Position numbers and translations under genes: made by a program | NCBI GenBank assembly: GCA_021798875.1 | Contig: JAJZBN010000001.1 | Coordinates: forward strand, 19,534 to 83,533 | DNA length: 64,000 nucleotides | Reading direction: 5' to 3' | DNA from: a bacterium | GTDB taxonomy: Bacteria; SZUA-79; Acidulodesulfobacterales; Acidulodesulfobacteraceae | The notes under the pieces: model-generated | What the model was told of the DNA's origin: nothing | Database searches by the model: none | The model's input: the letters and a program-made list of their open reading frames with translations, nothing else | Part shown: one piece after another, positions 50,924 to 60,098 of the stretch | How the letters are laid out: each line of letters opens with the position of its first letter | How positions within the stretch are numbered: the first letter of the stretch is position 1

Positions 50924-51835
50924 CTAGTCGAATATATTCAGCTCGTCTTTATAAAGATAAATTTCTTCTATAGCCGATTTTATAAAATCTATATTAATTT
51001 CTAAAATATTCATAGAATCCGTATTTATTTTTTCTAAGTAAGAGGAGCCTGAAAATCCGACTCCCATAGCCCTTGTTAAAAAATCCGCAATGTTTAATAT
51101 CGCCGTTTCTTTTTTAAAATCGTCGGCAAGAGCAGGGTTATGATGATATTTTATAGGTATATATATGGCGGAGGGAAGATTCCATTCTTTTACCAGCATA
51201 TATCCCAGCTGATCGTGAGATATATTGAGAATATCATGTTCTATTTCGTCGATAGATTTTTCTTCTTTTTGCGCTATTTCTAATATAGTCTTAAAATCTT
51301 CCTTGAAAGTCGTTGCTATAATAATTTTTCCTATGTCATGAAGCAAGCCGACCGCAAACATATTGTCGGGATCTATAGTTTGCTGCTGTTTTTGTTTTTC
51401 GTTTGATTTTAATTTGCCGGTTTCATTCGTTTTTTTTATGTTTTTGTTTATTTCCTGAGCTATATGTTTAGAAGCGAACGCGCAGAACAGAGAATGTTCC
51501 GAAAGACCGGCCATAGTTTCTTTCATTGCGGTAAAGACCGATGTAGAAATTACTATGCTCTTTAATACGTTTGCGCCGAGAAGTACTATGGCATGGTTAA
51601 TGCTGTATATTCTTTGCGGAAACCCGTAGAAAGGAGAGTTTACTATTTTTAATATTCTTGCGGACAGACTGACGTCTTTTGACATCAAGTCGCCGATGTT
51701 TTTGATAGAAAAATTATCGTTATCTATTTCTTCCGAAATTTTAGTTAAAACCTTTGGCAGAGTAGGTATATTTTCGGTTTTTTTAACGGTAGCGATTAAT
51801 TTGTCCAAGCTGTCTATTTTTTTCATTTGCCGCAT
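50924..51835 (-). CDS. HDOD-domain protein
   Basis: The HDOD domain runs from about 10 to 270: VKKTENIPTLPKVLTKISEE, SLSARILKIVNSPFYGFPQR and INHAIVLLGANVLKSIVIST, then GLLHDIGKIIIATTF. HDOD proteins are non-enzymatic relatives of HD phosphohydrolases and serve in signalling. The HD motif in GLLHDIGK is present, so residual metal binding is possible. At 303 residues the protein is single-domain. It overlaps the next gene upstream (51823) by 13 bp, so the two are translationally coupled. Confidence 0.9.
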   Translation of the reverse strand: MRQMKKIDSLDKLIATVKKTENIPTLPKVLTKISEEIDNDNFSIKNIGDLMSKDVSLSARILKIVNSPFYGFPQRIYSINHAIVLLGANVLKSIVISTSVFTAMKETMAGLSEHSLFCAFASKHIAQEINKNIKKTNETGKLKSNEKQKQQQTIDPDNMFAVGLLHDIGKIIIATTFKEDFKTILEIAQKEEKSIDEIEHDILNISHDQLGYMLVKEWNLPSAIYIPIKYHHNPALADDFKKETAILNIADFLTRAMGVGFSGSSYLEKINTDSMNILEINIDFIKSAIEEIYLYKDELNIFD

Positions 51836-52203
51836 TCACCTGAATTATGGGTTTCGCCGTAAAATTTAATTATCTGATTTTTAATTGCATCTTTTATTTC
51901 TTCCATATATTCGTAACCTTCGACATTTTTAAATCTTTTTTCTAAAGATGCTATCTCTTTTTCCATTTTTTCTTTACTTTCTATGGAAATTTTATTACCT
52001 TTTTCATGGCTGCTGCCGGTTCCTTCTATAAATATATACATTTCTTCTGGAGAGGAATATTCACCGCTTATTTTTTTTATATTTGCTATAAATTTATCGG
52101 TTAATTCCGTTCCTTTTTTAAGAATAGTTATACCTTTTTCGGAAACTATATCTTTTGCCAGAACGTCCCCTATTTTTAATTTGTCCGCTTTAACTTTTTG
52201 CAT
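51823..52203 (-). CDS. Small protein with HDOD/HD-GYP-associated N-terminal-type motif
   Basis: The product (126 residues from the ATG at 52203) contains ADKLKIGDVLAKDIVSEKGI then TILKKGTELTDKFIANIKKI, a module often seen beside or fused to HDOD and HD-GYP proteins. A C-terminal helical segment follows. An upstream in-frame ATG at 52230 would add nine residues read from a family-2 palindrome, so the internal start is preferred. It overlaps the HDOD gene by 13 bp. Its role is unknown but is probably a partner of HDOD. Confidence 0.65.
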   Translation of the reverse strand: MQKVKADKLKIGDVLAKDIVSEKGITILKKGTELTDKFIANIKKISGEYSSPEEMYIFIEGTGSSHEKGNKISIESKEKMEKEIASLEKRFKNVEGYEYMEEIKDAIKNQIIKFYGETHNSGECGK

Positions 52204-52210
52204 ATTTTTT

Positions 52211-52265
52211 GAATTCTGTCCTTTTTCCATTTTGTGATGGGGACAGAATTGAATTCTGTCCCCAT
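52211..52265. repeat. Family-2 palindrome upstream of the HDOD-associated gene
   Basis: A half element (GAATTCTGTCC) at 52211-52221 precedes a complete one at 52237-52265, with perfect 14-base arms ATGGGGACAGAATT and AATTCTGTCCCCAT around a single central base. The outermost bases are AT..AT here but GC..GC at 26094 and 26173, so arm tips differ between copies while staying complementary. Confidence 0.92.
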
Positions 52266-52356
52266 AATATAATAATGTTGATTTATATTATAGCATATTA
52301 TAAAATTATAATAGTTATTATAATGAATTAGCAAAAAAAAATAAATAAAAATAAAA

Positions 52357-52716
52357 ATGAATTTATTAAAATTAAAAATTGCCGATAATATTATTATATT
52401 AAATAATTATATAATGTTAATTTTATCAGAAAAAAGAGAAAATCCGGTTAATTTTAAAAAAATATTCGAAAGAAAAGTTTTGCTTACAAAAATGTTTTTT
52501 AAATCCGATAAACGCTGTAAAAATTTGGATTTAAGCGCATTTAAAAGCATAAACGAAGATGTTTATAAAACGGACATGCAAAATAAATTATCTTATATTA
52601 TGGAATCTGATAAAAAAATTATCGATATGCTGAACGGCATGAAAGAAAACGTAAGCGAAAAAATAGCAATGCTTAATAAAATTTCTGCGGCAGTAAAAGC
52701 TTATAAATCAAACTAA
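52357..52716 (+). CDS. Hypothetical small protein before a PilZ-type gene
   Basis: The 119-residue frame is mainly helical and Lys/Asn/Ile-rich with no recognised family. The first 19 residues are read from very AT-rich DNA, and an internal ATG at 52414 (MLILSEKREN) is a plausible true start. A GCCGATAA string at 52381 resembles a sigma-28 -10 box upstream of that internal start, but no well-spaced -35 was seen. The helical size and position in a flagellar region would suit an export chaperone of FliT type, a guess without motif support. Confidence 0.45.
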   Translation: MNLLKLKIADNIIILNNYIMLILSEKRENPVNFKKIFERKVLLTKMFFKSDKRCKNLDLSAFKSINEDVYKTDMQNKLSYIMESDKKIIDMLNGMKENVSEKIAMLNKISAAVKAYKSN

Positions 52717-52759
52717 AAAATATTAAATTAAATATTAAATAAAAACGGACGGACGATAA

Positions 52760-53749
52760 ATGAATAACGCCGAAGATTACGATAGTTTTTTTTATGAAAA
52801 TCAGGAGATAGTTTTAGAAACTCCCAAAAAGAAATTTAAAGGGTATATTGTTAAAATAAATGAAAATATTTTAAATATAATTTTATACGCCTGTTTTGAA
52901 GATAAAAAAATAGTCGAATTCGAATTAAATAATTGCGATCCGGAAAAAGACATAGAGCTCATAAAAAAAACATCCGACATAAATATAATTAGTTATGGAT
53001 TTTCTAAAACTTATAAATTTAAAATTACTATAGAAAAAATTCTTAGAAATACGGGAGGTATTTTTATTCAGGCAAATATTTCCGACAGACCCCTCGAAGA
53101 AAGGGAAGGAAGGGAGTTCGTCAGGGTAATTGCCGTTATACAGTTTATTTATCAAAAAATTTCTATCGACGAATTCCTTGAAACTAAAGAGTCCTACATT
53201 TCCAGACCTTCATTTACTACGTCTGTTTATGGAATTTACGGCGTAGCTTCGCCGAAGGTTTACGGAAAGCAGGGCGAAAAGGATGAAGATACCCCTATAA
53301 ATCCTAAATTAGAAAATCTTTTGATAGCCATAAATAGTAAATTGGACGTTATTTTATCAATATTAAATCCCGAAGCGTCTATTTTTTCGGACGTTAAAGA
53401 AAAACGCGTATCTATAAGCGGTTCCGGAATTATGTGGACGGATGAAAGAGATAAAAACGGTAAGGCTCAAAACAAAGATGAAAACAAAGAGGATTTGGAA
53501 TTAAAACGCGGAGATATATTAAAGATTACCATGCTGTTCCCTTCCATACCTCAATTCGTGGTAAAAGCTCTGGCTCAGGTCGTTAACGTTTCAGAATATC
53601 CGCCCGACGAAAGTTCAAATAATGCCAAGATTTCTTTTGCATGCAAATTCATCGCGATAAACGAATCGGACAGAGACGAGATAATTAAGTTTACTTTTGA
53701 ACAACAGAGACGGCAGATAGCTAAACAGAATATTGAACATCTATCATGA
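52760..53749 (+). CDS. PilZ-like domain protein (atypical)
   Basis: The 329-residue protein has an N-terminal YcgR-like beta region and then REGREFVRVIAVIQFIYQKI (about 115-134), in the position of the PilZ RxxxR motif. The later KRVSISGSGIMW is in the position of the D/N-x-S-x-x-G motif. Between them is an insertion of about 85 residues, including PKLENLLIAINSKLDVILSI, as in the PilZ-like family of delta-type lineages. The C-terminus reads ESDRDEIIKFTFEQQRRQIA, a typical PilZ end. Key motif residues are partly altered, so c-di-GMP binding is likely but not assured. It ends 6 bp inside the convergent motB. Confidence 0.72.
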   Translation: MNNAEDYDSFFYENQEIVLETPKKKFKGYIVKINENILNIILYACFEDKKIVEFELNNCDPEKDIELIKKTSDINIISYGFSKTYKFKITIEKILRNTGGIFIQANISDRPLEEREGREFVRVIAVIQFIYQKISIDEFLETKESYISRPSFTTSVYGIYGVASPKVYGKQGEKDEDTPINPKLENLLIAINSKLDVILSILNPEASIFSDVKEKRVSISGSGIMWTDERDKNGKAQNKDENKEDLELKRGDILKITMLFPSIPQFVVKALAQVVNVSEYPPDESSNNAKISFACKFIAINESDRDEIIKFTFEQQRRQIAKQNIEHLS

Positions 53750-54538
53750 CCTTGGAAGTTCGTTATTTAAAAAATCGGAAAGAACTACTATATTAACGCG
53801 TCTGTTTAAAGCGCGTCCGGCGGCGGTAGAATTGCTGGCCACGGGTTTGTATTTGCCGTACCCTGAAGCAGACAGCCGAGACGGAGGGAAATTAACGCTT
53901 TTTATAAAAAAACTCAGGACGTTAACCGCCCTTGCGGTTGAAAGCATCCAGTTGTTTGGATATTTTAAGGTTCTAATAGGCGTAGAATCCGTGTATCCTT
54001 CAATTGAAATATTGTTGTTTATTTTTAATAGTTCGGAGGCTATATATTTTAATAGTGGATGATATTTCGTTATTATTCTTGCACTGCCCGAATTAAAAAA
54101 GCTTGAACCTTTAAGAGATATAACAAGGCCCCTCGTAGATTTATAAACTCTTAGCGAAGATTTATACGATGCATTTCCGGCGGCAAAAGATTTTATCTTT
54201 GATTCTATTCCTGTAAATACCGCCGATTCCTGCCGCTCTTCTTTAATGAGTTTTTTATTTGATTTCGATACCTTAAATTCGGAAGGCGAAACCTTAGGCA
54301 CTACTATCTTTGGGGTAGAAGCTATATTCGGCTTTGAACGCGAAACCGTTATAAACTTATTGGCTCCGAATGCCTGCTGTATCGAAATTGCAAGTTCCTT
54401 TAATCTGACGTTGTTTACTTTCGATATTGCAAACATTACTATAAAAAAGGACAAAAGAGTGGTAAGGAAATCTCCGTAGCTTATCATCCATCTTTCCGAA
54501 TTGGAATGTTCGGGGCATTTTTTCTTTTTTCTGCCCAT
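53744..54538 (-). CDS. motB: MotB, flagellar stator protein
   Basis: MotB anchors the stator to peptidoglycan. The N-terminal region has SERWMISYGDFLTTLLSFFI then VMFAISKVNNV, a single membrane helix carrying the proton-binding Asp23. The C-terminal OmpA-like domain has ISIEGYTDSTPIRTLKYPNN and NWMLSTARAVNVLSFFI, then RLSASGYGKYKP. At 264 residues the length is normal. It lies two bases downstream of motA and they are certainly co-transcribed. Confidence 0.95.
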   Translation of the reverse strand: MGRKKKKCPEHSNSERWMISYGDFLTTLLSFFIVMFAISKVNNVRLKELAISIQQAFGANKFITVSRSKPNIASTPKIVVPKVSPSEFKVSKSNKKLIKEERQESAVFTGIESKIKSFAAGNASYKSSLRVYKSTRGLVISLKGSSFFNSGSARIITKYHPLLKYIASELLKINNNISIEGYTDSTPIRTLKYPNNWMLSTARAVNVLSFFIKSVNFPPSRLSASGYGKYKPVASNSTAAGRALNRRVNIVVLSDFLNNELPRS

Positions 54539-54540
54539 TT

Positions 54541-55323
54541 TTATTTTTCTCCGTTTTTAGCTTCGTAAGTTTTTTTCTGTTCGGCGTTTAAAAAAGACTT
54601 GAGTTTTTCTTCTATGAGCCTTGGATTTTCGCCGTTCTGAATGCTTCTTATGCCCATCAGGATAAGCTCGTATCTTAAAACTTCTACTTTGAGGTTCATC
54701 TTTAGTTTGCTGGATATAGGAAAAAGTATAGTGTTTGCAAAAGCAAGACCGTAAAGAGTAGCCGTAAATGCTACCGCTATACCGGCGCCAAGCCTGTTAG
54801 GCTGGTTCAAATGCTGCATAACGTGTATAAGCCCTAAGACGGCTCCTATAATACCGAGCGTCGGTGAATAACCGCCCGCCTGTTCGAATATTTTAACGCT
54901 TTCGTCTCCGAATTCTTCTATATTGGACAACTCAGTTTCCATAATGTCCATAACTACCTGCGGGTCTATGCCGTCCACGACTAACTGCAGGGCTTTTTTT
55001 ATAAAAGGGTCGGATGACGCCTCTATTTCCGATTCTAATGCAAGAACTCCGTTTTTTCTTGCTTTTGTTGCATAATTCAAAAGGTCGGAAATAGTGGTTT
55101 CATAATCGACTTTTTTCGATAAAATAACCCCTTTTGCCGATATAACCGCTTTTTTAAGATTTTCCATCCTGTTTCCGGCTATTGTTGCTCCGGTTGTTCC
55201 GACTATAACTATTACGAAACCTATAGGGTCTAAAAGCTGCATAAGAGTGGATCCCTGGAGGAAATTTCCGAATATTATTCCTCCGAGACCCATTATAAAA
55301 CCGATAATAGATGCTATATCCAT
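54541..55323 (-). CDS. motA: MotA, flagellar stator protein
   Basis: The 260-residue protein has four membrane segments: DIASIIGFIMGLGGIIFGNF, GFVIVIVGTTGATIAG, SPTLGIIGAVLGLIHVM and AVAFTATLYGLAFANTILFP. The cytoplasmic loop has the torque-generating charges (YATKARKNGVLALE type). It forms the MotA5MotB2 proton channel with MotB. The MotA or PomA distinction (proton versus sodium) cannot be made from sequence alone. It is divergent from flgJ across 272 bp of AT-rich DNA with no clear promoter recognised. Confidence 0.95.
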   Translation of the reverse strand: MDIASIIGFIMGLGGIIFGNFLQGSTLMQLLDPIGFVIVIVGTTGATIAGNRMENLKKAVISAKGVILSKKVDYETTISDLLNYATKARKNGVLALESEIEASSDPFIKKALQLVVDGIDPQVVMDIMETELSNIEEFGDESVKIFEQAGGYSPTLGIIGAVLGLIHVMQHLNQPNRLGAGIAVAFTATLYGLAFANTILFPISSKLKMNLKVEVLRYELILMGIRSIQNGENPRLIEEKLKSFLNAEQKKTYEAKNGEK

Positions 55324-55595
55324 TGTTGTCCGTATATTCCGTATATTTATAAAAAGATTAAATTGTATTAAAATATATTAAAATTAAGCAAAATAAAAAA
55401 TTTTTCTATATTATAATACAAAAAATATTTTTTTTAAATATCTTATAAATTAATTTCAATAATAAAAGCTCAATCATAAACGATAATTTTTTAGATATCT
55501 GTTAAACTTTTATTAACGTTTCCATTATGATATAATATAAAAATTAAAATTATATTAAATTCAAATTGCGTTAATGCCGCATATTTTAAAATACA

Positions 55596-56507
55596 ATGGA
55601 TAAGTTAAATAATAATCTTAATATTCCTGTTTCTTCCGACTCTAAAATTTTACAAAAAACGCCTGTTAAAAATAACGGTAAAAATGAAATTACTCCTGAA
55701 GAGCTTAGCGAAATAAAAACCGTAGCCGTTAAATTTGAAAGCCTTTTTTTAAATATGATTTTTGATTCTATGTCCGAAGCGGCGGAAAAAGGCTCTTTTA
55801 TAGATAAAGGTACGGGCTATAAAATTTACAATTCTCTTTTTTACGAAGCGGTTGCTAACGACAACACCTACGGGAAAGGCATAGGCATAGCAAAAATGAT
55901 AGTCGATTATTTTAAAGAGCATCCGTCTTTGATAGCAAGGGACGGAATAAAAGAACTAAGTTCTTCGGTCGCTTCTTTGTCCGCTACAGGCAATTTATTT
56001 CAGGCATACGGAGTAGCTTCGAAATATGGAGATACCGGCGCCGAAGGGCTGAAACTTAACGCTTTGGAATCCAACGGCGTTTCCAGCGGCGTTTCCGATT
56101 CTGACGATTCGGGAGTTGCCGGAGACTATGTTACCGCCGACGGTCTTGCAAAAAAAGCTTCGGAAATTTACGGCGTTCCGTACGGTTTAATAAAAGCCGT
56201 AATGAAAACTGAATCCGATTTTAATCCTTATGCCGTTTCCGACAAAGGAGCAGTAGGACTTATGCAATTAATGCCCAAAACCGCGGAAGAACTGGGCGTC
56301 GATCCTTACGATCCCGAAGGCAACGTTTTAGGCGGAACGCTTTATCTTAAACAGCTTTTGGACCGTTACGGAGGCAATGCCGAACTTGCCCTGGCAGCTT
56401 ATAACGCCGGTATCGGCAATGTCGATAAATATAACGGAATACCGCCTTTTGAAGAAACGGAAAATTACGTAAAAACGGTTCTTGCTTACTACAAAGAGTA
56501 CTCTTGA
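55596..56507 (+). CDS. flgJ: FlgJ-type rod-binding protein fused to a lytic transglycosylase
   Basis: The N-terminal part (about 35-108) matches FlgJ rod-binding: [20 protein letters not shown], then [19 protein letters not shown]. The C-terminal part (about 180-303) is a family 1 soluble lytic transglycosylase (SLT): catalytic Glu206 in [34 protein letters not shown] and [17 protein letters not shown]. In enterics the second domain is a GH73 glucosaminidase instead. It opens the wall for the rod. It is likely exported through the flagellar channel; no signal peptide is visible. Confidence 0.92.
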   Translation: MDKLNNNLNIPVSSDSKILQKTPVKNNGKNEITPEELSEIKTVAVKFESLFLNMIFDSMSEAAEKGSFIDKGTGYKIYNSLFYEAVANDNTYGKGIGIAKMIVDYFKEHPSLIARDGIKELSSSVASLSATGNLFQAYGVASKYGDTGAEGLKLNALESNGVSSGVSDSDDSGVAGDYVTADGLAKKASEIYGVPYGLIKAVMKTESDFNPYAVSDKGAVGLMQLMPKTAEELGVDPYDPEGNVLGGTLYLKQLLDRYGGNAELALAAYNAGIGNVDKYNGIPPFEETENYVKTVLAYYKEYS

Positions 56508-56664
56508 TTAATTTTAAACGGGATTTGATTGTTTTAGATTTTTTTTATTGCTCAATTACCATTTGGGGATTAATCCATATTACTATTTATTTAAGCAGTG
56601 TTAATAACTTTTTTGCGGTGATTTAAAGTCTGGTAATTTTATTATATCGTCTATATTGTATATT

Positions 56665-57987
56665 ATGGGAAGATTTATAAATTTAGAAGAATACTCAGAT
56701 ATGCTTCAGGACTTTAATCCTATGCTTATAAAGGGAAAAATAGTTAAAGCCGTCGGATTAGTCCTTGAAGCTAAACATCCGGATCTTTCCATAGGAAAAA
56801 TCTGCCGCATTAAAGGTAAAAACGACGTATCGCCCGAAGGTATCACCGCGGAGGTTATAGGTTTTAAAGACGACAGGGCCGTTCTTATGCCTTACGGCGA
56901 TATAGGAGGCATAAGTTTAGAAAGCGAAGTTATTCTTTTAGAAGAAGAAGAAAAATTTCCCGCAGGCGAAGAACTGCTGGGAAGAGTCGTAGATCCGTTC
57001 GGCAATCCATTGGACGATAAAGGAAAAATTCAATGCAACGGTTATGCAAAGATAGTCAACGAGCCTCCATCTCCTTTATCCAGAAAAAGAATTAACGAAG
57101 TTATGGACGTCGGAGTAAGGGCGGTAAATTCTTTTTTGACTATAGGCAAAGGGCAGAGGATTGGCATATTTGCAGGTTCAGGGGTCGGCAAAAGCACTCT
57201 TCTCGGCATGTTTACCAAATATGCCAAATCGGACGTAAATATTATAGCGCTTATCGGCGAAAGAGGCCGTGAAGTTAAGGAATTTATAGAAAAAAGCTTA
57301 GGCGAAGAAGGTTTAAAAAAATCGGCAGTTATCGTAGCTACGTCGGATAAATCTCCGTTGGTCAGAATGAGAGGAGCTTTTGCGGCGACCGCTCTTGCGG
57401 AATATTTTAGGGACAAAGGGCTTAACGTACTTTTTCTTATGGATTCCATTACCCGGTTTGCGATGGCTTCGAGGGAAATAGGTCTGTCGGCGGGAGAGCC
57501 TCCGACGGTAAGAGGATATACGCCGTCCGTTTTCAGCATTTTGCCTAAACTTTTAGAAAGGGCGGCTAATTCCGACGCAGGGAGCATCACCGGAATTTAC
57601 ACGGTTTTAGTAGAAGGCGACGATATGAACGAACCTATTTCCGACACGGTAAGGTCTATACTCGACGGACATATCGTTCTTTCGAGAAAGACGGCGGAAA
57701 AAGGAATATTTCCGGCGATAGACGTTTTAAACAGTTTGTCCCGCGTTATGCCTGACATAGTTTCAAAAGAGCATCTGCTGGCCGCACGGGAGGTTTTAAA
57801 AGTGGTTTCGGAATACAGGGTAAACGAAGACCTTATAAATATCGGCGCTTATTCCAAAGGTTCCAGCGAAGCGATAGATTTTGCCATAGACCATATATCC
57901 AAGATAGAAAACTTTATAAAACAGACACCCGAGGAAAAATATTCTTTCGAGGAAAGCATCGGCGAAATGGTCGGACTGCTGAATTAA
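56665..57987 (+). CDS. fliI: FliI, flagellar export ATPase
   Basis: FliI is the export ATPase that releases cargo from chaperones. It has Walker A FAGSGVGKSTLLGMFTK, Walker B LNVLFLMDSITRFAMASREI and the downstream GLSAGEPPTVRGYTPSVFSI with LLERAANSDAGSITGIYTVL. Lengths and motifs match FliI (about 440 residues). A TTG at 56656 would add three residues; the ATG at 56665 (MGRFINLEE) is preferred. fliH, the usual partner, is not in the window; it may lie beyond fliG on the left edge. fliI is separated from the rest of the export genes. Confidence 0.96.
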   Translation: MGRFINLEEYSDMLQDFNPMLIKGKIVKAVGLVLEAKHPDLSIGKICRIKGKNDVSPEGITAEVIGFKDDRAVLMPYGDIGGISLESEVILLEEEEKFPAGEELLGRVVDPFGNPLDDKGKIQCNGYAKIVNEPPSPLSRKRINEVMDVGVRAVNSFLTIGKGQRIGIFAGSGVGKSTLLGMFTKYAKSDVNIIALIGERGREVKEFIEKSLGEEGLKKSAVIVATSDKSPLVRMRGAFAATALAEYFRDKGLNVLFLMDSITRFAMASREIGLSAGEPPTVRGYTPSVFSILPKLLERAANSDAGSITGIYTVLVEGDDMNEPISDTVRSILDGHIVLSRKTAEKGIFPAIDVLNSLSRVMPDIVSKEHLLAAREVLKVVSEYRVNEDLINIGAYSKGSSEAIDFAIDHISKIENFIKQTPEEKYSFEESIGEMVGLLN

Positions 57988-58031
57988 ATAAATAAATCGC
58001 GAACGAAATATAACGTAAAAATAAAAAAAAT

Positions 58032-59078
58032 ATGAATAAATATAGAATAGGCAAAAAAGATGCTTTGGCGTTATTTAAAAACGATAACATTATAGAACTT
58101 GGAAAAATAGCCGACGGCATAAGAAAGGAAAAACATCCCGACGATATAGTTACGTTTATTATTGACAGAAATATAAACTATACCAACGTATGTACTTCGG
58201 AATGTAAATTTTGCGCTTTTTATAAAAAATACGGAGTACGGGACGACGGCGCTTACGTATTGACGAAAGAACAAATTTTCGATAAAATCAGAGAAACAAA
58301 AGACCTTTCCGGCACCCAAATTCTTCTTCAGGGAGGATTAAATCCCGATATAACTATAGACTACTATATTAATCTGTTAAACGATATTAAAGAAAATTTC
58401 GATATACATATACATGCGTTTTCCCCGCCGGAGATTACTTTTATCGCCAATTCAAACGATATGACCGTCAGGGAAACGATAAATATTCTGAAGGAAGCAG
58501 GATTGGATTCAGTACCCGGCGGCGGAGCGGAAATATTAACCGACAGGGTAAGAAAAAAAATAAGTCCGAATAAAATAGACAGCGGACAATGGCTTAAAGT
58601 CATGGAAGAAGTCCACAATGCCGGTTTAAATTCTTCCGCCACCATGATGTTCGGAACTATAGAAACCGACGAAGATATAGTGGAACATCTTTTAAAATTA
58701 AGGGATCTTCAGGATAAAACCGGCGGCTTTAAGGCTTTTATTCCATGGAGTTTTCAAAGCAAAAATACGAGACTTAATCCAAGGGGTGTTTACGGTCATT
58801 ATTATCTTAAGGTTCTTGCGGTTTCAAGAATAGTTTTAGACAATTTCGATAATATTCAGGCATCATGGGTAACGCAGGGAGCTAAAATGGGGCAGGTTGC
58901 GTTAAGTTTCGGGGCTAACGATATGGGTTCTACAATGCTCGAAGAAAACGTCGTAAAAGCGGCCGGGACGGCAAACAGAACCGTCGATGAAAAATTAATG
59001 GTTCGGCTTATTAAAGACGCAGGTTTTATTCCTGCGCAGAGAACCAATAATTATACGCTAATAAAAAAATATAGCTAA
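58032..59078 (+). CDS. mqnC: MqnC, cyclic dehypoxanthinyl futalosine synthase (menaquinone synthesis)
   Basis: MqnC is a radical SAM enzyme that cyclises dehypoxanthine futalosine in the futalosine pathway of menaquinone synthesis. The cluster-binding motif is CxxxCxxC at Cys54, Cys58 and Cys61 in YTNVCTSECKFCAFYKKYG. Further matches are QILLQGGLNPDITIDYYINL, GLDSVPGGGAEILTDRVR and WSFQSKNTRLNPRGVYG. At 348 residues it is full length. It has no obvious link with motility and shows that this organism probably makes menaquinone by the futalosine route. The other mqn genes are not in the window. Confidence 0.92.
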   Translation: MNKYRIGKKDALALFKNDNIIELGKIADGIRKEKHPDDIVTFIIDRNINYTNVCTSECKFCAFYKKYGVRDDGAYVLTKEQIFDKIRETKDLSGTQILLQGGLNPDITIDYYINLLNDIKENFDIHIHAFSPPEITFIANSNDMTVRETINILKEAGLDSVPGGGAEILTDRVRKKISPNKIDSGQWLKVMEEVHNAGLNSSATMMFGTIETDEDIVEHLLKLRDLQDKTGGFKAFIPWSFQSKNTRLNPRGVYGHYYLKVLAVSRIVLDNFDNIQASWVTQGAKMGQVALSFGANDMGSTMLEENVVKAAGTANRTVDEKLMVRLIKDAGFIPAQRTNNYTLIKKYS

Positions 59079-59094
59079 ATATAGATATTTTTTT
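59063..59094 (+). terminator. Possible terminator at the mqnC 3' end
   Basis: Ten-base inverted arms AAAAAAATAT (59063-59072) and ATATTTTTTT (59085-59094) enclose 12 bases, and the right arm is itself a T-run. The structure starts inside the last codons of mqnC. All-AT stems are weak, so this is tentative. Confidence 0.35.
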
Positions 59095-59172
59095 AAAATT
59101 AAAATTATGTTATAATTTTTATAAACAAACAACAAATTATTTATATTATTAAAAAGCGAGGGCATAATTTCC

Positions 59173-59535
59173 GTGACGGAAGAAAAGCTTTTATATTTTA
59201 AAAATATTTTAAATAAAAAATTAGAGTCTCTTCTTGACGATGCTATGAAAACCGTTGATACAATGACTAAAGAAGACGATAATTTTCCCGACCCTAACGA
59301 CAGGGCGACATTAGAATCGGACAGAAATTTTGAACTAAGGATTCGCGACAGGGAAAGGAAGCTGATTCCGAAAATACAGGAAGCGCTGATGAGAATAGAA
59401 AACGGCACTTACGGAATATGCGACGAATGCGGCGGAGAAATTTCCGAAAAAAGATTGGAATACAGACCGGAAGCCACTTTGTGTATTGCCTGCAAAACTA
59501 AGCAGGAAGAACTTGAAAAAAGAGCGAATAAGTAA
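59173..59535 (+). CDS. DksA/TraR-family zinc-finger protein
   Basis: The 120-residue protein has an N-terminal coiled coil with PNDRATLESDRNFELRIRDR and a C-terminal four-Cys zinc finger: Cys83 and Cys86 in GICDECGGEI, Cys104 and Cys107 in ATLCIACKTK. This is the DksA/TraR type that acts on RNA polymerase secondary channel, often with ppGpp. The start is GTG at 59173. It may influence flagellar or stress gene expression, but no direct evidence exists here. Confidence 0.88.
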   Translation: MTEEKLLYFKNILNKKLESLLDDAMKTVDTMTKEDDNFPDPNDRATLESDRNFELRIRDRERKLIPKIQEALMRIENGTYGICDECGGEISEKRLEYRPEATLCIACKTKQEELEKRANK

Positions 59536-59612
59536 TAATATTAAAATAACGGTATGGTATAATTAATATATAGAAATTAATCTAACGGCTGTTATTTATT
59601 GAGGATAATGCC

Positions 59613-60020
59613 ATGATAAATTTAGCAAATAGAATTATTCCAAGAAAAAAAATTCTTCTGGTGGAAGACAACAGAATGCATTCCGAACTTGTAAGAATTA
59701 TTATACAATCTTCTTTTGACGCCGACATAACCATAGCAGAAAACGGCAGGGACGCATTGGATAAAATTACCGAAGGAAACATGTTCGACCTTATTATTAT
59801 CGATATAATGCTTCCTAAGATAAACGGGCTCGATGTTCTTAAAACTATAAGAAAAGTTTACGACAAAGTTCCTATTTTAATGATAAGCGCCCTTAACGAC
59901 AAAGAAACCGTGAAAAAAAGTTTTGAAGACGGCGCTACCGATTATGTCGATAAACCTATAAAGAACGAACTGCTAAGAGACAAAATAGGCAGTCTGCTTA
60001 ACGCCGCGCCTTTTAATTAA
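59613..60020 (+). CDS. Single-domain response regulator
   Basis: The 135-residue receiver has KILLVEDNRMHSELVRII, phosphoacceptor Asp in IIIDIMLPKINGLDVL, LMISALNDKETV with the Ser position and VDKPIKNELL with the conserved Lys. Its start at 59613 is an ATG. It lies 78 bp before the hybrid kinase, suggesting that they belong to one phosphorelay. Confidence 0.9.
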   Translation: MINLANRIIPRKKILLVEDNRMHSELVRIIIQSSFDADITIAENGRDALDKITEGNMFDLIIIDIMLPKINGLDVLKTIRKVYDKVPILMISALNDKETVKKSFEDGATDYVDKPIKNELLRDKIGSLLNAAPFN

Positions 60021-60098
60021 AATTTAATTTATAATAGTTTTATATTGTATATAAATAGAGCATTTATTGCTTAACGGAAAAGGAGAAATAAGTTTAGC

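Noticed and set aside
53733..54062. 109-codon plus-strand frame opposite motB
   Set aside because: It runs antisense to motB, which has strong MotB motifs; it has no recognisable family or ribosome site.
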